Of a stretch of 64,000 nucleotides of DNA, positions 12,691 through 23,993 are shown in pieces. The position numbers were made by a program, and so were the translations under genes. Position 1 is the stretch's first letter. Each line of letters starts with the position of its first letter. The stretch is from positions 133,054-197,053 of the forward strand of contig NW_003101650.1 in NCBI RefSeq assembly GCF_000003855.2, given 5' to 3'. The notes under the pieces are model-generated. The model ran no database searches and was not told the DNA's origin. It saw only the letters and a list, made by a program, of their open reading frames with translations. This DNA is from Blastomyces gilchristii SLH14081. Lineage: Eukaryota > Ascomycota > Eurotiomycetes > Onygenales > Ajellomycetaceae.

Positions 12691-13245
12691 AATTAAGTAA
12701 AGATCATTATCAATAATCAACCGCTCCACCACGAACTCGCTCGATTTTTCGAATAAGAACCCGCCGATAGATCCATCGAAAAGCCCTCGATCATATGAGC
12801 ATTTTGACCCCATCGCCGACCGCATACCCCGTGTGGTGGTGGAGTTATCCAGCCAAACGTGAACCAGACGTCGTTCGGAACTCCTGCGTGGGATTATCCC
12901 CCATTCTCCCCCACCACACCACAACCCCGGGCCAAATTGCCATACAAATTGTAAGGTGAAGAGACCTAGCCGTATGCACCAATCTTCTCGATTTTGGAAG
13001 ATCCCCGATCTGTAGTTGTGGAGATATCTGAGGTGCGACCTCCGCGAAAACCCTGTCCATCTTTGATGTTCCAAAACACCAACACCAAGTCCCACCCTCG
13101 TACCGCCCTTCCCAATCTGGCCCATCCCCGGCAGAAAAATACAAAAAGATACCTCGGCGATAATATCAAGCACATAATCAACAGACAACAAGTCAACAGC
13201 ACATCAACAACTATAAAATCAGTATACTTCAAGGTCTGACTGAGC
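12691..13245. other. GC-normal island of unknown origin
   Basis: About 555 bases with ordinary composition, rich in CC, GG and CG, sit inside hypermutated DNA. Three minus-strand frames are open over part of it (longest 12667-13191, 174 codons), as expected by chance in stop-poor DNA, and I recognise none of the products. It has no visible TSD or terminal repeats and no second copy in the window. It could be captured unique host DNA, part of a gene, or filler from the rearrangement that collapsed B-minus. Confidence 0.55.
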
Positions 13246-13600
13246 CTTTGATCCCTGCACAGTGAGATATATTAAATCTAGTTTTAATACCTCAATATTC
13301 AATAGATTCTGCAAGGGATTGAGAACAGCAACACTAGGTTTCTATTGAATTTGAGAATTAACTCTATATTGATATAATCATTGACAAAGTCTTCTATTTT
13401 AAGATATAAATAACCAGTTTCTCTACATCCCGCTGACAATATTTACATTATCATATAGAAACAGACTTATATTCTCTATAATATCAAGACTCTGAAGAGA
13501 GAAAGTCTTGATAGAGAGTATACAGTAGTGCATATCTTAGCAGTTTCTATCTCATTCTTCTGCAGCAGTTAATGCAAAAAAAAAAAGATCTTAGAAATAG
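13246..13600. other. unassigned sequence upstream of LINE L1
   Basis: A moderately AT-rich stretch with some CC and GG steps retained. It contains an imperfect inverted repeat (TTTGATCCCTGCA near 13247 and TGCAAGGGATTGAG near 13311) and ends in an A-run at 13576-13586. No ORF is recognisable. It may be the distal 5' part of L1 or the far side of the island junction; I cannot tell which. Confidence 0.4.
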
Positions 13601-14109
13601 TTTTTTACTTCTCTTGAAAAAGTAAGATGTTTTTCTCTGAGTTTTACACAATATTCTTATAAAGAATTAAAAATAGAGTTGTTTTCTGTCATAATTTCAT
13701 ATTCTTTTAAGTAAGAATTACTTTTTCAGTGATTGAAGAGCTTTCATTAATACTTAATTCTTTTTTACACTCTTTATTAACTGATTTGAGTTGCACACTT
13801 GTTGTGTGAGGAGAATTAGATGATTTAGAATAAAATTAAATAGTTTTAATCAATTTCTCTGCAAAAAATTGATTTATTTTTTGTTAGTTTTTCTCTCAAA
13901 AACTGTCATATCATCTGATTTACTATCAATTGATATCATACTTTTTCTCACTGTATCTTAAGAAAGAGATTGTAAAGATTTTATTGATTTATCTTAAAAA
14001 TCAATTTTAGTTTATTAGATTCTCTTCAAAAATCTAACCTAGTTACTGAACTAGAGTGAAAAAAATCAGGTGTTTTATACACAAAAGTCTGCTATTCTTC
14101 TTTTAAAAT

Positions 14110-14236
14110 AGTCTGACTAACTTTTCAATTGAAAACAGACTTAGAAACCTCTTAATTGAAACAGTCTGACCAACTTTTCAATTCAAAAGAGTTTAATAAA
14201 TATCTCAAGTGAATTAGTCTGACCAACTTTTCATTG
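14110..14236 (+). repeat. 53-bp tandem repeat in L1 5' UTR
   Basis: Three direct copies start at 14110, 14163 and 14216, each beginning AGTCTGAC(C/T)AACTTTTCA, with a spacing of exactly 53 bases. The last copy ends ten or so bases before the ORF1 start at 14247. Repeated 5' UTR monomers often act as internal promoters in LINEs; that role is inferred here. Confidence 0.75.
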
Positions 14237-14246
14237 AGTAAGAATA

Positions 14247-15746
14247 ATGAGTTCAAAAGTACACTCAGTTGATGTGGAAAAAGATGCTTTCTCAAATGCT
14301 ATTCCTGAGATTGAAATTCTGAAGAGAAGAAAGAAAGAAGAAATAGAGAAACAATAAGTTCTTGAAATACAGAAACTTGAAAAAGCAAGTAAAATTCTTG
14401 GAAAGCAGTGTCTGAGTGAGATGAATGAAGAAGTTCTGTTAATTCTTCATACTCAGACTAGACAACTACAGGAAGTGATCAAGTTCAAACTTGGAATTTC
14501 AAACACAGTTCAAAAAATTTTGAAAATTTCTAATACAATCACTGACTCTTCAGTTTGCTCTTCTTTCTTTTCTACTTCTTCTTCTTCTTCTTCTTTAAAT
14601 CAGAAGAAAATATATGCTCAAGCAGCTGAATCTGCTGCCTCTAAACCTGCTGTCTCTAAATCTGCTATCTCAAAACCTGCTCAAAATTCTGAGAAAACTG
14701 AGAAGAATACTGCTCATACTTCTAGTGATAGAAGAGTGAAGAAAAAAATATAAAAAGAGAAAAATCTTCAAATCTCCAGAAATAGAAGACTTATTCTCAA
14801 AGTCTCAAATCAGAACATATTGCAGAGAAATAAGCTAAACTCAAACCTTATTTTCAGAATTAGAAATGAAATCAATCAGCAGTTCTTTTCTCAGTTAATG
14901 ACTGATATTAAAGTTCAAAAATCAGTTATAGCTTCAATTGAGTCATTCTTCTTTGAAAACTCCATCATTCTGACTACAATGTCTGAATTCAGTGCTGAAT
15001 TTCTTATTCAGAATGACAATCTCTGAAAATCAGTAGTAGAATCTTTGTTAAACACAACAATTCTATCTAAAAGAGATGAAAAGTGAGATAAATTCATTCT
15101 TCATGATATTTCAGTTGAAATTTTTGACTGTGAAGAAGAAATGCTACTTCTCAAAAATGAATTAGAAGAATACAACTCTATTCAACTGAGAAAGAAGCCT
15201 GTATGACTAAATTCAATTAAGTTCAGACAAAGCAGAAGAAATGTCTCTGTTCTAGTATATACAAAGACAATATAACAGTCAAAGATCTCTGAAGTAAAAG
15301 TAGCAGGTTTGAAAATGAGAGTTCATGAATACAAAGACTCAAGAATGAATCTCAAAGCTCAAACACAGTGTTCAAACTGTCAAAGATATGAATACTTTGC
15401 AATCTCCTGTTTCAGAGACTCAAAATGTGCATTCTGTGCCAGAGATCATAAAACTAGTGAGCATAAATGTGAAACATGTTTAAAAAGAGGTGAAATATGT
15501 CAACACACTCTGCTTAAATACTCTAATTGCAAAGAAAAACATGCATCTAGCTTAAAAGAATGTATATTTGCTTCAAGAACTCAAAAGAACTGGAGAAAAG
15601 ATGAAGCTCAGAGTAAATCTAGAACTGAAGAGAATAGTCAAGCCAGTAAACTCACAACTGCAAGCTCAAAAAGAAGAAACTCTCAACTGTCTAAGTCTTC
15701 AAACTTCAATTCTCCAGCTAAATGTAAACAGAATTTGAATTCTTAA
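14247..15746 (+). pseudogene. L1 ORF1, gag-like protein with zinc knuckles
   Basis: One frame of 500 codons runs from ATG 14247 to TAA 15746 without any frameshift, interrupted by about six stops that look like mutated Gln or Trp codons. The N-terminal part is charged and coiled-coil-like. A low-complexity Ser run and Ala/Ser/Lys repeats (SAASKPAVSKSAISKP) follow. The C-terminal third has Cys/His knuckles: CSNCQRYEYFAISC (His lost to Tyr), CAFCARDHKTSEHKC and a third Cys cluster ending LKEC. The protein would bind LINE RNA as a nucleoprotein. The longest surviving piece is 15309-15746. Confidence 0.82.
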
Positions 15747-15889
15747 ACTTCTGTTAAGATTAGAGAATTGAGAAATGACTCTGATAATAAACTAGATATA
15801 ATGCAAGCAGTTGAGATTTCTACTTTTCAGAACAGTTATAATCTACTATCTGATAATAGTGCTTAGATTCTACTCTACTCTCTTTTAGT

Positions 15890-18800
15890 ATGAATATACA
15901 ATAAAAACAACAAAAAAAGTTTAAAAACTCTTCAAAAATCATATTTATTCAAAATAATATGAATAGAAACTCAAATTGCATTTATTCTTGTCTTTAAATT
16001 GCATTTGAATAAAAAGTTGATTTTATACTGCTTCAGGAGCCGAACTTTGATACTGAGTAAAAATATGTTATTTCTCATTCAAGCTACTACTGCTTTTTAC
16101 CTCAAAAGTCTGAGATAAAGTCAAGAGTAGTGATCTATGAAAGAAAGAGATCAAGATATTAATTTAATCTAAGATTTGATATCATGTCTGACTCTGATAT
16201 TCTGGTGAGTGACATTATAGATAAAGAAAATGAGTTTAATACTATACAGCTCATAAATATCTATAATGAAAAGTCATTGAAGAAATATAATAATATCTGA
16301 ACAATTGATAGAGAATTTCTGAACATAACTCTATTAAGAAACTCTATAATTGTAGAAGACTTCAATGCACATCATCTCTGATGAAATTCAGAATGTAAGA
16401 GAGCAGTGAGAGCTGATAATCTGATTGAATGAATCTTTAAGCATTCAATAGATTTGGTTAATAAGTCTGATCAATAAACATTCTTTAGAAAAGGCATGAA
16501 ACAGAAGTCTATTATAGATCTAACCTTCATATCATAAAATCTAATGAAAAGAAGACTTGTAAACTGGTTCATTGATTCAAATGAGACATCAGAATCAGGT
16601 CATGAGATTATTCAATTTGATATTGAACTGAGTGAAAAACAAATGAGTGAAAATCCTCTTCTCTCTAATCAGTATAACTTTGAAAAAGCTGATTGAAAAG
16701 CAGTTGAAGAAAGTATAAAACTGTTAAAATCTGAAAGACAGAATGAGCTATATTGAAATTCTGATCAAGATATCTCAAATGAAATGCTTGAGAATAGAGT
16801 GAAGCTTATTACATCTATTATTCTAACAAGTGTTAAAGATAATATCTCAAAGAGAAAATCTTCTGAGTATTCAAAATCTTGATGAAATGAGAATATCTCA
16901 TCTAAAAGAAAAGAATTAGCTACTGCTAGAAGAGATTGAAAGAATGATGTAATATCTGATGAAGAGTTCAAAGCTGTCAGAAATGAATATTTTTCAGATA
17001 TTAAAAGAGTTAAAACAGACTGCTGAAATAAATTTCTTGAAGAAGCATAAGAAAAGAAAGTTTTTAAAGCTTTTAACTATACTAAAACAAGAAGTGTAGC
17101 AAAACTTCCAGTCTTAGAATATGAGTTTCAGAATGAATCATATACAGTAAACTCTTTTGAGAAAAAATGTCATGCTTTCATGAGAATTCTCTTTCAGAAC
17201 TCACCAGATTCAGATTCAGATTCAGAGGAAGAGAATATATCACTTCTCAACTACATTGATGAAAATGACTGAGAATGGCCTGATCTTACACAAGATGAAT
17301 TAGAGTCAGCTATCTTCTCAAGTTCTGTTAAAACTGCTGCAGATTCTGATTCAATTAATCACTTGATTATTCAGAATACATATTCCTACTTAAAGAATGA
17401 GTATTTTGAGCTCTTTTTCAATCTCTTGAAAAATGAATATAATTCTGAATGCTGGAGAGAAGTCACTGGAGTGATTCTTGCAAAACCTAATAGAAAAACT
17501 TCAATTTCTAAGTCATATAGAGTAATATCTCTATTGAACTGCCTAGGAAAGGTTTTAGAAAAGATAATAGCTACTCAACTATTTTTTATAAGCTCTATAG
17601 ATGATTCTCTTTTATTCAGTGAATAAATGAGAGATAGAAAACAGTGTTCTGCAATTGACACTGTTCTCTCAGTTGTTCATGATATTCAAATAGCAAAGCA
17701 TGAGAGTCTGGTCTCAACTGCAGTTTTCATTGATATAAAAGAAGCATTTAATCATGTTTCAAAGTCAAAGTTAATTCAGATATTGAAGATATTAAAACTG
17801 TCACTTTCTCTAATAAAATGAGTTAACTGTTTTATATCTAAAAGAAGTATAAAACTCTTCTTTGATGAAATGAAATAAGACAAGACTGAGATAAAAATAG
17901 AAGTATCACAGGAATCTTCAATCTCACTCATTTTATTTGCAATATACACTGCATATCTATTTAAAAATAGAAATATGAGAATAGTGCAATCTTCAAGTTA
18001 TATGAATGATATTGATCTAGTCTACAGCTCAAAAACTATCAAAGAGAATTTGAAAGTAATTGAAGAAGCTGTAAAGGAAATCTTTGTTAGAGCAGATATC
18101 AATCAAATTCAATTTAATAGAAATAAAACTGAGTTAATTCACTTCTTTCTGAGATTCAATGAGAAAGGACTATCTCTAACTCTTTTAAATAGAGAGATTA
18201 AACCCAGTGTAAATATCAAATGATTAGAAGTATGGTTAAACTTCAAGTTGAATTTTAAATATCATATTCAACAAAGAACTGTCAAGGCAGAAAGACTATT
18301 GAACAACATAATCAGACTATCAAATACAGAGAGGGGTCTATCCTTCCAGGCTATGAGACAGTTATATATAGCCTGTATTACATCAGTAGCTGATTATAAA
18401 GTTCAAGTTTGATGGAATAATCAAGGGAATTTCACTGAACTCTTTCAAAGTCTGCAAAACAGAGTCTTGAGAAGAATTCTAAGAGCATTCAAATCATCTT
18501 CTATTAAAGTAATGAAAATTGAAGCTTCAATTCCTTCTCCTACTATTAGATTTAAAAAGGCCTGTATGAACTATGCTCTGAGAGTTGTAAAGATGAGCTC
18601 AAATCATATAATCAGAGAAAGAGTCTCTTCTTCATTTTCATCAATTAACTCTGATAATGAACTGGATTGAAATAGATTTCTTGATTGAAATGAAAATAAT
18701 TCTTCAAAGAAAATGTCTTCTCAACTGTACAGACTATACTCTCTGATTAAAAATCAATTTTCTTCTTTAAATATTGAAAAAGTTGATCATGAGAAGTTAT

Positions 18801-19852
18801 CTCTCTGAAGAGAAAAGCTTGAATCTCTTATAGACTTACAAATAAGTGAACTATTAAAAGAGAAAGAATATGAACAGCATTTGAAGAGAATTTCTACAAT
18901 CAATATAAAAGACTCTATTCTGATTTATTCAGATGACTCAAAAAATGAGAACTTGAATAGATTAGACACAGAAATTGCTTATACTGAAGATAATATCAAT
19001 TTTATCTCAGATTTCTGAAATCTAGGCTCTGAATGTGAAGTCTTTGATGCTGAACTATTTGTAATAGTGAAAGCTTTCAAACTCATTGAAATAAAATCTC
19101 ATAAAAGAGGAAATTGTTTGAAAGAGATATGAATATTCTCTGATAGTCAAGCTGCTTTAAAAAGACTTAGAAATAGTCAGATTTATAATGATCAAATGAA
19201 TCTTGAACTGATCTTAAACTCTATTTTGAAAATTCAAAAGAGAAGAATATCAAAGCTGATAATTCATCTGCACTGGGTTCCTGCTTATATGAATATTCAT
19301 GGCAATGAATTGGCTGATTCAGCTGTAAAAAAGAGTGCAGAATTAAGCAGATCTATTCAAAAAATTATATTCTGATCTTTTATAAAGAGAAAAATAAAAG
19401 AATCTTGTTTAGACAAGTGAAATGAAAGCTGGCAGAAATAAAAGAAGAGTATACATTATTCAAGATTTGAAATAAAACCCAAGTGAAAATCTTGTTCAAT
19501 TAAATGTAAAAAGAAAATATTCTCATCTATAATACAGCTGAAACTAGGACATGGCTATTTCAAATCTTATATACAAAGATTTAATGATAGATTTGACTCA
19601 ATAGAATGCTTATTCTGCAATACAAATGAGAATTCTGAGCATATTATAATGCACTGTGCATTATATAATAGTCTCAGAGCCAGATTGAAAGAGAAGTATG
19701 ATCTAAATCAATTAAATATGAGATTCTTATTCTCAACTGAGACAGGAATTAAATACTTAATAGACTTTCTATCAGAAACTCAAGCAGCTATAAGAAAATG
19801 ACTAAATTCAGAATTATCTAAATATGAAGAGGAGGAAATCAATCAGATATAG
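15890..19852 (+). pseudogene. L1 ORF2, endonuclease-RT-RNase H polyprotein
   Basis: A single frame of 1,321 codons from ATG 15890 to TAG 19850-19852 is preserved without indels; nearly all inner stops are TGA at Trp positions. Domains in order: AP-like endonuclease (LLQEP near 16025, EDFNAH near 16360, SGHE near 16600), RT (SYRVISLLN, FIDIKEAF, then YMND at 17999-18010 in place of YxDD), RNase H (IYSDD near 18925, DAELF near 19050, SDSQAALK near 19140, HGNELADS near 19300) and a C-terminal CCHC (CLFCNTNENSEHIIMHC). A few TGG codons survive, for example LHWVPA. The element is inactive but unusually legible. Confidence 0.88.
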
Positions 19853-20149
19853 TCTGTTAAAACAGCTATATACTCTCTTTTAATAACTTGTTTTGTTATA
19901 GTCTCTCTTTACTTTATCTTTTTCTTTCAATTTCTTTCTATCTATCTATTTAATGTGTCTATCTTTGAGACTGTGTTCTTTTTCTCTTTTCCTTTGTCAT
20001 GATATTGTCAAATGGTTTCAAAGTATCAAAAGATGTTAAAACACTGCAATTTGTAAACAGTTTTTATATTCTGGGCTGAAATTTTCTGATTTTGTATATC
20101 TGAAATTGATGAATGTATAATAGTTAACTTTACAGACATAGAAAAAACC

Positions 20150-20170
20150 CTGAGAACTAAAAGTTCTCAG
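20150..20170 (+). other. conserved 3' UTR hairpin of the LINE
   Basis: A perfect 9-bp stem CTGAGAACT / AGTTCTCAG with a 3-base loop lies about 45 bases before the (TAA)n tail. It is intact in L3 (near 62957-62977) and slightly mutated in L2 (near 54029). LINE RTs often recognise such a structure, so a role in target-primed reverse transcription is likely but inferred. Confidence 0.65.
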
Positions 20171-20233
20171 GTAGATGTCATAGTCTCTGACTGCATACAT
20201 CTATAATTGAAGAATAATAATAATAATAATAAT

Positions 20234-20554
20234 AAAACAAATCACTGACTTCTTTGATAAGAAGTCAGCATCTAGCTATTCTATATAGACAATGAGTGAA
20301 TACTCTTCTTTCATTCCATGAGTAAGAATAGCTGAAGTGATACCTCAGCGGCATCTCATTGCCAAGAAAGAGTAATCTGCTGATCTCATATAGAAGTGAG
20401 GTTCTCATATCCATCAATCAGATCTTTCTATGATATATCCGAATGATGTCATAGAGTGGTTGGAAACCGGTTTGAATGGGATGAAATCATCCGCATGAAA
20501 GTGATGAGCCGTGTGGAACCGCAACGGGGCCTTGGCGCGGCCGGGAGCGTGACA
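20234..20554 (-). repeat. partial 5' LTR of B-minus
   Basis: The part of the family B LTR to the right of the LINE tail. The mutation level falls sharply toward the outer end: from about 20440 on, the sequence is nearly unmutated (CCGGGAGCGTGACA at the tip). It is followed by the TSD CTCTG and then B gag. Confidence 0.88.
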
Positions 20555-21190
20555 CTCTGCAACTACTTAAGCTATTAAGAAGAGAGAGCTTAAGCATATT
20601 AATACTACTATAACTTGAGAAGAATTCAAGAACTTTTTACTGAATTAAATTGAAGATTACTATAACTGCAGCTTCATAATAATACAGTGATTCAACTTAT
20701 TATATTAATAAGATAATAAGAATTCTTTTAATTTCAATATAAGATTTGAAGAATATTGAGAGAAATTAACTGATAATTTAAATTAATTAAAAACACAGCT
20801 TTATCTCATGAAGCTGACTTATAAGATATGAATAATAATATCACAGTATCAGAGTTTATTAATTAATTACACTGAGCTTGTTAATCTGACTTTCTGAATC
20901 TATTTGAATAATCAATTCTCTGAGAAAAAGACTAATAAGATCTCTTCTAAGTAATTAATAATAAGATCTAAACAGCACTATGATAACTTCAGTGTGAAGA
21001 AAGTAAAGAAGAATTTCAAGTATTCTAATTCTTCACTCACTGTGAAGAAATATTAAAAAAGATTTAATAAAGATCTCTATTTCAACTGTGAAGCTGATAA
21101 TTACTATATCAGTGATTATAAGAAGCTGAAGAAGAAAAGAAACTGAGAAGATATCTTTTCAAAGTTAACTTCTCTTCTGATAAATATATC
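20555..21190 (+). pseudogene. family B gag, right part
   Basis: Gag sequence continues from 10018 after the B-minus insertion. The zinc knuckle CFNCEADNYYISDY is at about 21080-21125 (first reads as YFNC). Stops are frequent. It ends at AATATATC 21183-21190, the TSD of MITE M3; the empty site is visible in B-II near 55735-55745. Confidence 0.82.
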
Positions 21191-21687
21191 TAGACTGGCT
21201 GCTGAGATTATGAATTTCATGTTTAATTTCATTTGATCTGATCTCATACATTTCTTGGCGTGAATCCCGCTGGGACTGGCTATTAAAAAAACAGATAAAG
21301 TGACTATATAGCAGATCTTAAAATGGAACCATGACTTGAAAAAAATAAGAAAGTGGTTTCATTTGATTCCATTTAGTCTCATTCTTGACATAAAGTTACT
21401 ATTTTTAGACATTTTAAGGTTTTTTTTAGACTATTTTTAATTTTTTAAAAAGTAACACTTTTTGATAATACTCAAATGAGATTTAAAGTCATTTAAAGCA
21501 ATAAAAATAATTTAAATTGAGAAGTGGAAATCATGGTCTCATTTGAAAAATGTGACAAGAGTAGACAGTAAGTCTCACTGGAACAGTATGAGACTACTAT
21601 CTAATGTTAAAACCGTGTAATGAGATCAGTCGAATTGGTAATGAAACTATCAAAAAATCTGGTCCTGGTAGTCACACGGTCAGTCTA
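21191..21687 (+). mobile_element. MITE M3 (hAT-like) with 8-bp TSD
   Basis: 497 bp from TAGACTGGCTGC to GGTCAGTCTA, flanked by AATATATC on both sides (21183-21190, 21688-21695). B-II has the uninterrupted site. It keeps CC, CG and GG steps (CGCTGGGACTGG) that the flanking gag has lost. It encodes nothing. The 8-bp TSD and TAGACTG ends suggest hAT, although the fifth base does not fit the usual hAT consensus. Confidence 0.93.
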
Positions 21688-21695
21688 AATATATC

Positions 21696-23814
21696 TATAG
21701 AAGATAAAGAAGAGAAAGAAATGAAGAATTAATAATTCTTATATCTCTGAGTTCATATTATAATTACAATGTATACTCTGAATGAGAAGATATTAATAAG
21801 ATATCTACTTGACTTCAGAATGAATACTAACTTCATATTCTATTTCTTTTCTTTAATAAAGAGTTGAAAGAAGATAGATCTGTCAGACTATATAAAATTT
21901 ACTGATGAAATGAAATGTCACTGTTTTAATATAATTTAAGTGAAGTGTGTGATCACAGACTTAGAAGAAATCTTTAAGAAAAGCAGTCTGCTTCTTCATA
22001 CAGTTAATATTATAGATGAGAATGTCATTCTAAATCTTTTATAATTAAGAAAAAACAATTCTCTCATTGACTGAGTCACTCAGATGTGATGATATCATCT
22101 CACTGATAAAGAGACAGTGATAGAGAAATCTGAAGAGTTTTATTGAAAGAATCTTGAGAAAAAGATAGAGTTAATATACTGTGTAGCAGATGACTGAGAC
22201 TTGAGAATAGATGAAAAAGCTATTACTCTTACTACAAGATTAGCAGCAGTATCTGTTATTAAAGATAAATAAATATAATATCTCTTTACAGATTATAAGA
22301 ATGTCTTTTTGAAAAGAGAAGCAGTGAAGTTTTCTGATATCAAGATATGATATAAGATTTATCTTAAAGATAATGTAATAATGCTGTATAAGTCTCTTTA
22401 TAACTTATCTATAAAGAAATTGCATATTCTGCATAAATATCTTAAAGAAGTGTAATTAAAGAACTGAATATATTTATCAAAGAGTTCAGCAGAGATGTCT
22501 ATACTCTTTGTACTTAAGAAGAATAATAGACTACATCTATATGTAGACTACAGAGGTCTTAATAAAGTGATGATTAAGAATTACTATTCATTACTGTTAA
22601 TTAATGAGATAATTGATTGATTATCTGAAGCAAAGATATTCTCAAAGATTAATATATAAAATATCTATCATAGAATCAAAGTTAATGAAGATAATATTTA
22701 AAAAATGACTTTTTATATCAAGTATGATAATTTTAAATATCTTGTTTTATCTTTTAATCTTTATAATACTTCAGTTATCTTTCAGATCTATATAAATAAA
22801 ATGCTGTGAGGTCTTGTTAATGTCTTCTACATAGTATATCTAAATGACATTCTAATCTTCTTAAAATCAGAGAAAGAACATGATATTCATGTTTGAGAAG
22901 TATTGAGTTACTTAAGACAGTATTAACTCTATATAAACACCGAAAAATGCTTGTTCTACATGCAGAAGATTGATTTCTTAGATTATATTATTGAGATAAA
23001 TGACATTTCAATGAACAGAAGTCAGGTCTTCATTATTAAGAACTGATCAGCACTGCAGATATACTGTGAGATACAGATATTTCTAGAATTTATAAATTTC
23101 TACAGATAATTCATCTATACATATTCATGAATTACTGCTTTTCTTACAGATCTGTTAAAGAGAAGTGTGAAAGACAGAAAAATAAGACTGTTTATTCTCA
23201 CTCAAGATACTGTGCAGATATTTATAGAATTGAAACAAGCTTTTACAGATGTTATAATACTGAATCACTTTAACTCTGACTTACTCAGTCAGTGTGAGAC
23301 TGATATATCTGAGAATAAGATCTATGAAATCTTTTCACAGTTGACACTGAAGATCTTTCAATATTAAAAGAATCAGAAGATAATCACTTCTGAGAATATA
23401 GATAATGAATTATCTATAAAAGAAGACTTTTTCACAGAGTCTATAAGATACTGTGAATGAAGATCAGTGACCTTCTTCTTCAAGAAGTTATCACTCATAC
23501 AGAGAAGATATAATACTCATGATTAGAAAATATTAGTAATTATTGAATTCTTTAAAATCTGATAATATTATCTTCAGAGTAGTAAGTACTCAGTGCAAGT
23601 TCTCACTGATTATATAAATCTGTGTTACTTCTTAATAATAAAGAGCTTGACAGAATGTTAAGTTAGATGAGTGAAGCTGCTTTCAGAGTATGATTTCTAT
23701 ATCTGATACTATTCAGATCAGCTTAACTCTGTTAATATACTGTTTAAATGACCTGATTATAATATCATTAATATGAAGAAGAATTCTATAAAAGAATCTC
23801 TGTTATTACTGTAG
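21696..23814 (+). pseudogene. family B protease and RT region
   Basis: The frame continues from gag without a shift. The protease motif D-S-G reads DFR (LLDFRMNTNF near 21808-21837), changed by transitions. RT follows, with its active site YLND at 22837-22848 followed by ILIF. The sequence CAGTATTAACTC near 22918 is the empty site for MITE M6 of B-II. The region ends in GTAG (23811-23814), the TSD of A-II. It corresponds to 55746-58375 in B-II. Confidence 0.82.
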
Positions 23815-23993
23815 TGTGATTCGGAAGAATGTACGACCGTCGGATAATAACGCGGCCGCTTCCGAACTACTAGCGTACGAATGTAAAGGGGGGCCATAGC
23901 AGCCACTAATTAATTTAGCGTACAAGATTCAATATATAAGAAGCCGGTGTACGCCTGTAATCATACACTGGCTTAAGCAACCTTTGAATCACA
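23815..23993 (+). repeat. 5' LTR of A-II, almost unmutated
   Basis: 179 bp, TGTGATTCGGAAG...GAATCACA. It contains GCGGCCGC and a run of six G, so it shows the sequence of family A before hypermutation. The contrast with its own gag-pol, which has lost nearly all such steps, is sharp. Confidence 0.93.

Larger units (their letters stand above)
13601..20233 (+). mobile_element. Tad1-like LINE, full-length copy L1
   Basis: A non-LTR retrotransposon with 5' UTR repeats, ORF1 with zinc knuckles, ORF2 (endonuclease, RT, RNase H, CCHC), a 3' UTR hairpin and a (TAA)n tail. The RNase H domain after RT fits the fungal Tad1 group. The tail joins the 5' LTR of B-minus. The left boundary is uncertain and no TSD is found, because the left flank is not LTR sequence; the insertion is linked to a deletion or rearrangement. 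Confidence 0.85.
10019..20554 (-). mobile_element. Ty3/gypsy family B, minus-strand copy (B-minus), collapsed interior
   Basis: The element is bounded by CTCTG on both sides (10014-10018 and 20555-20559) and begins TGTAACGTG and ends GCGTGACA, the LTR ends of family B read on the minus strand. It keeps the 3' LTR and part of the 3' extension on the left and a partial 5' LTR on the right. Integrase, RT, gag and leader are absent; the space holds a GC-normal island and LINE L1. It inserted into the gag gene of another B copy. Confidence 0.88.

Noticed and set aside
12667..13191. 174-codon minus-strand ORF as a gene
   Set aside because: Several frames are open in the same GC-normal stretch, the product resembles nothing known to me, and the ORF runs into mutated transposon sequence at its end.
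14247..19852. Reassigned genetic code with TGA read as Trp, or a mitochondrial origin
   Set aside because: TGA at Trp positions is explained by GG-to-GA change: other copies and some codons in the same ORF keep TGG, and Gln and Arg codons are also hit. The content is nuclear retrotransposons.
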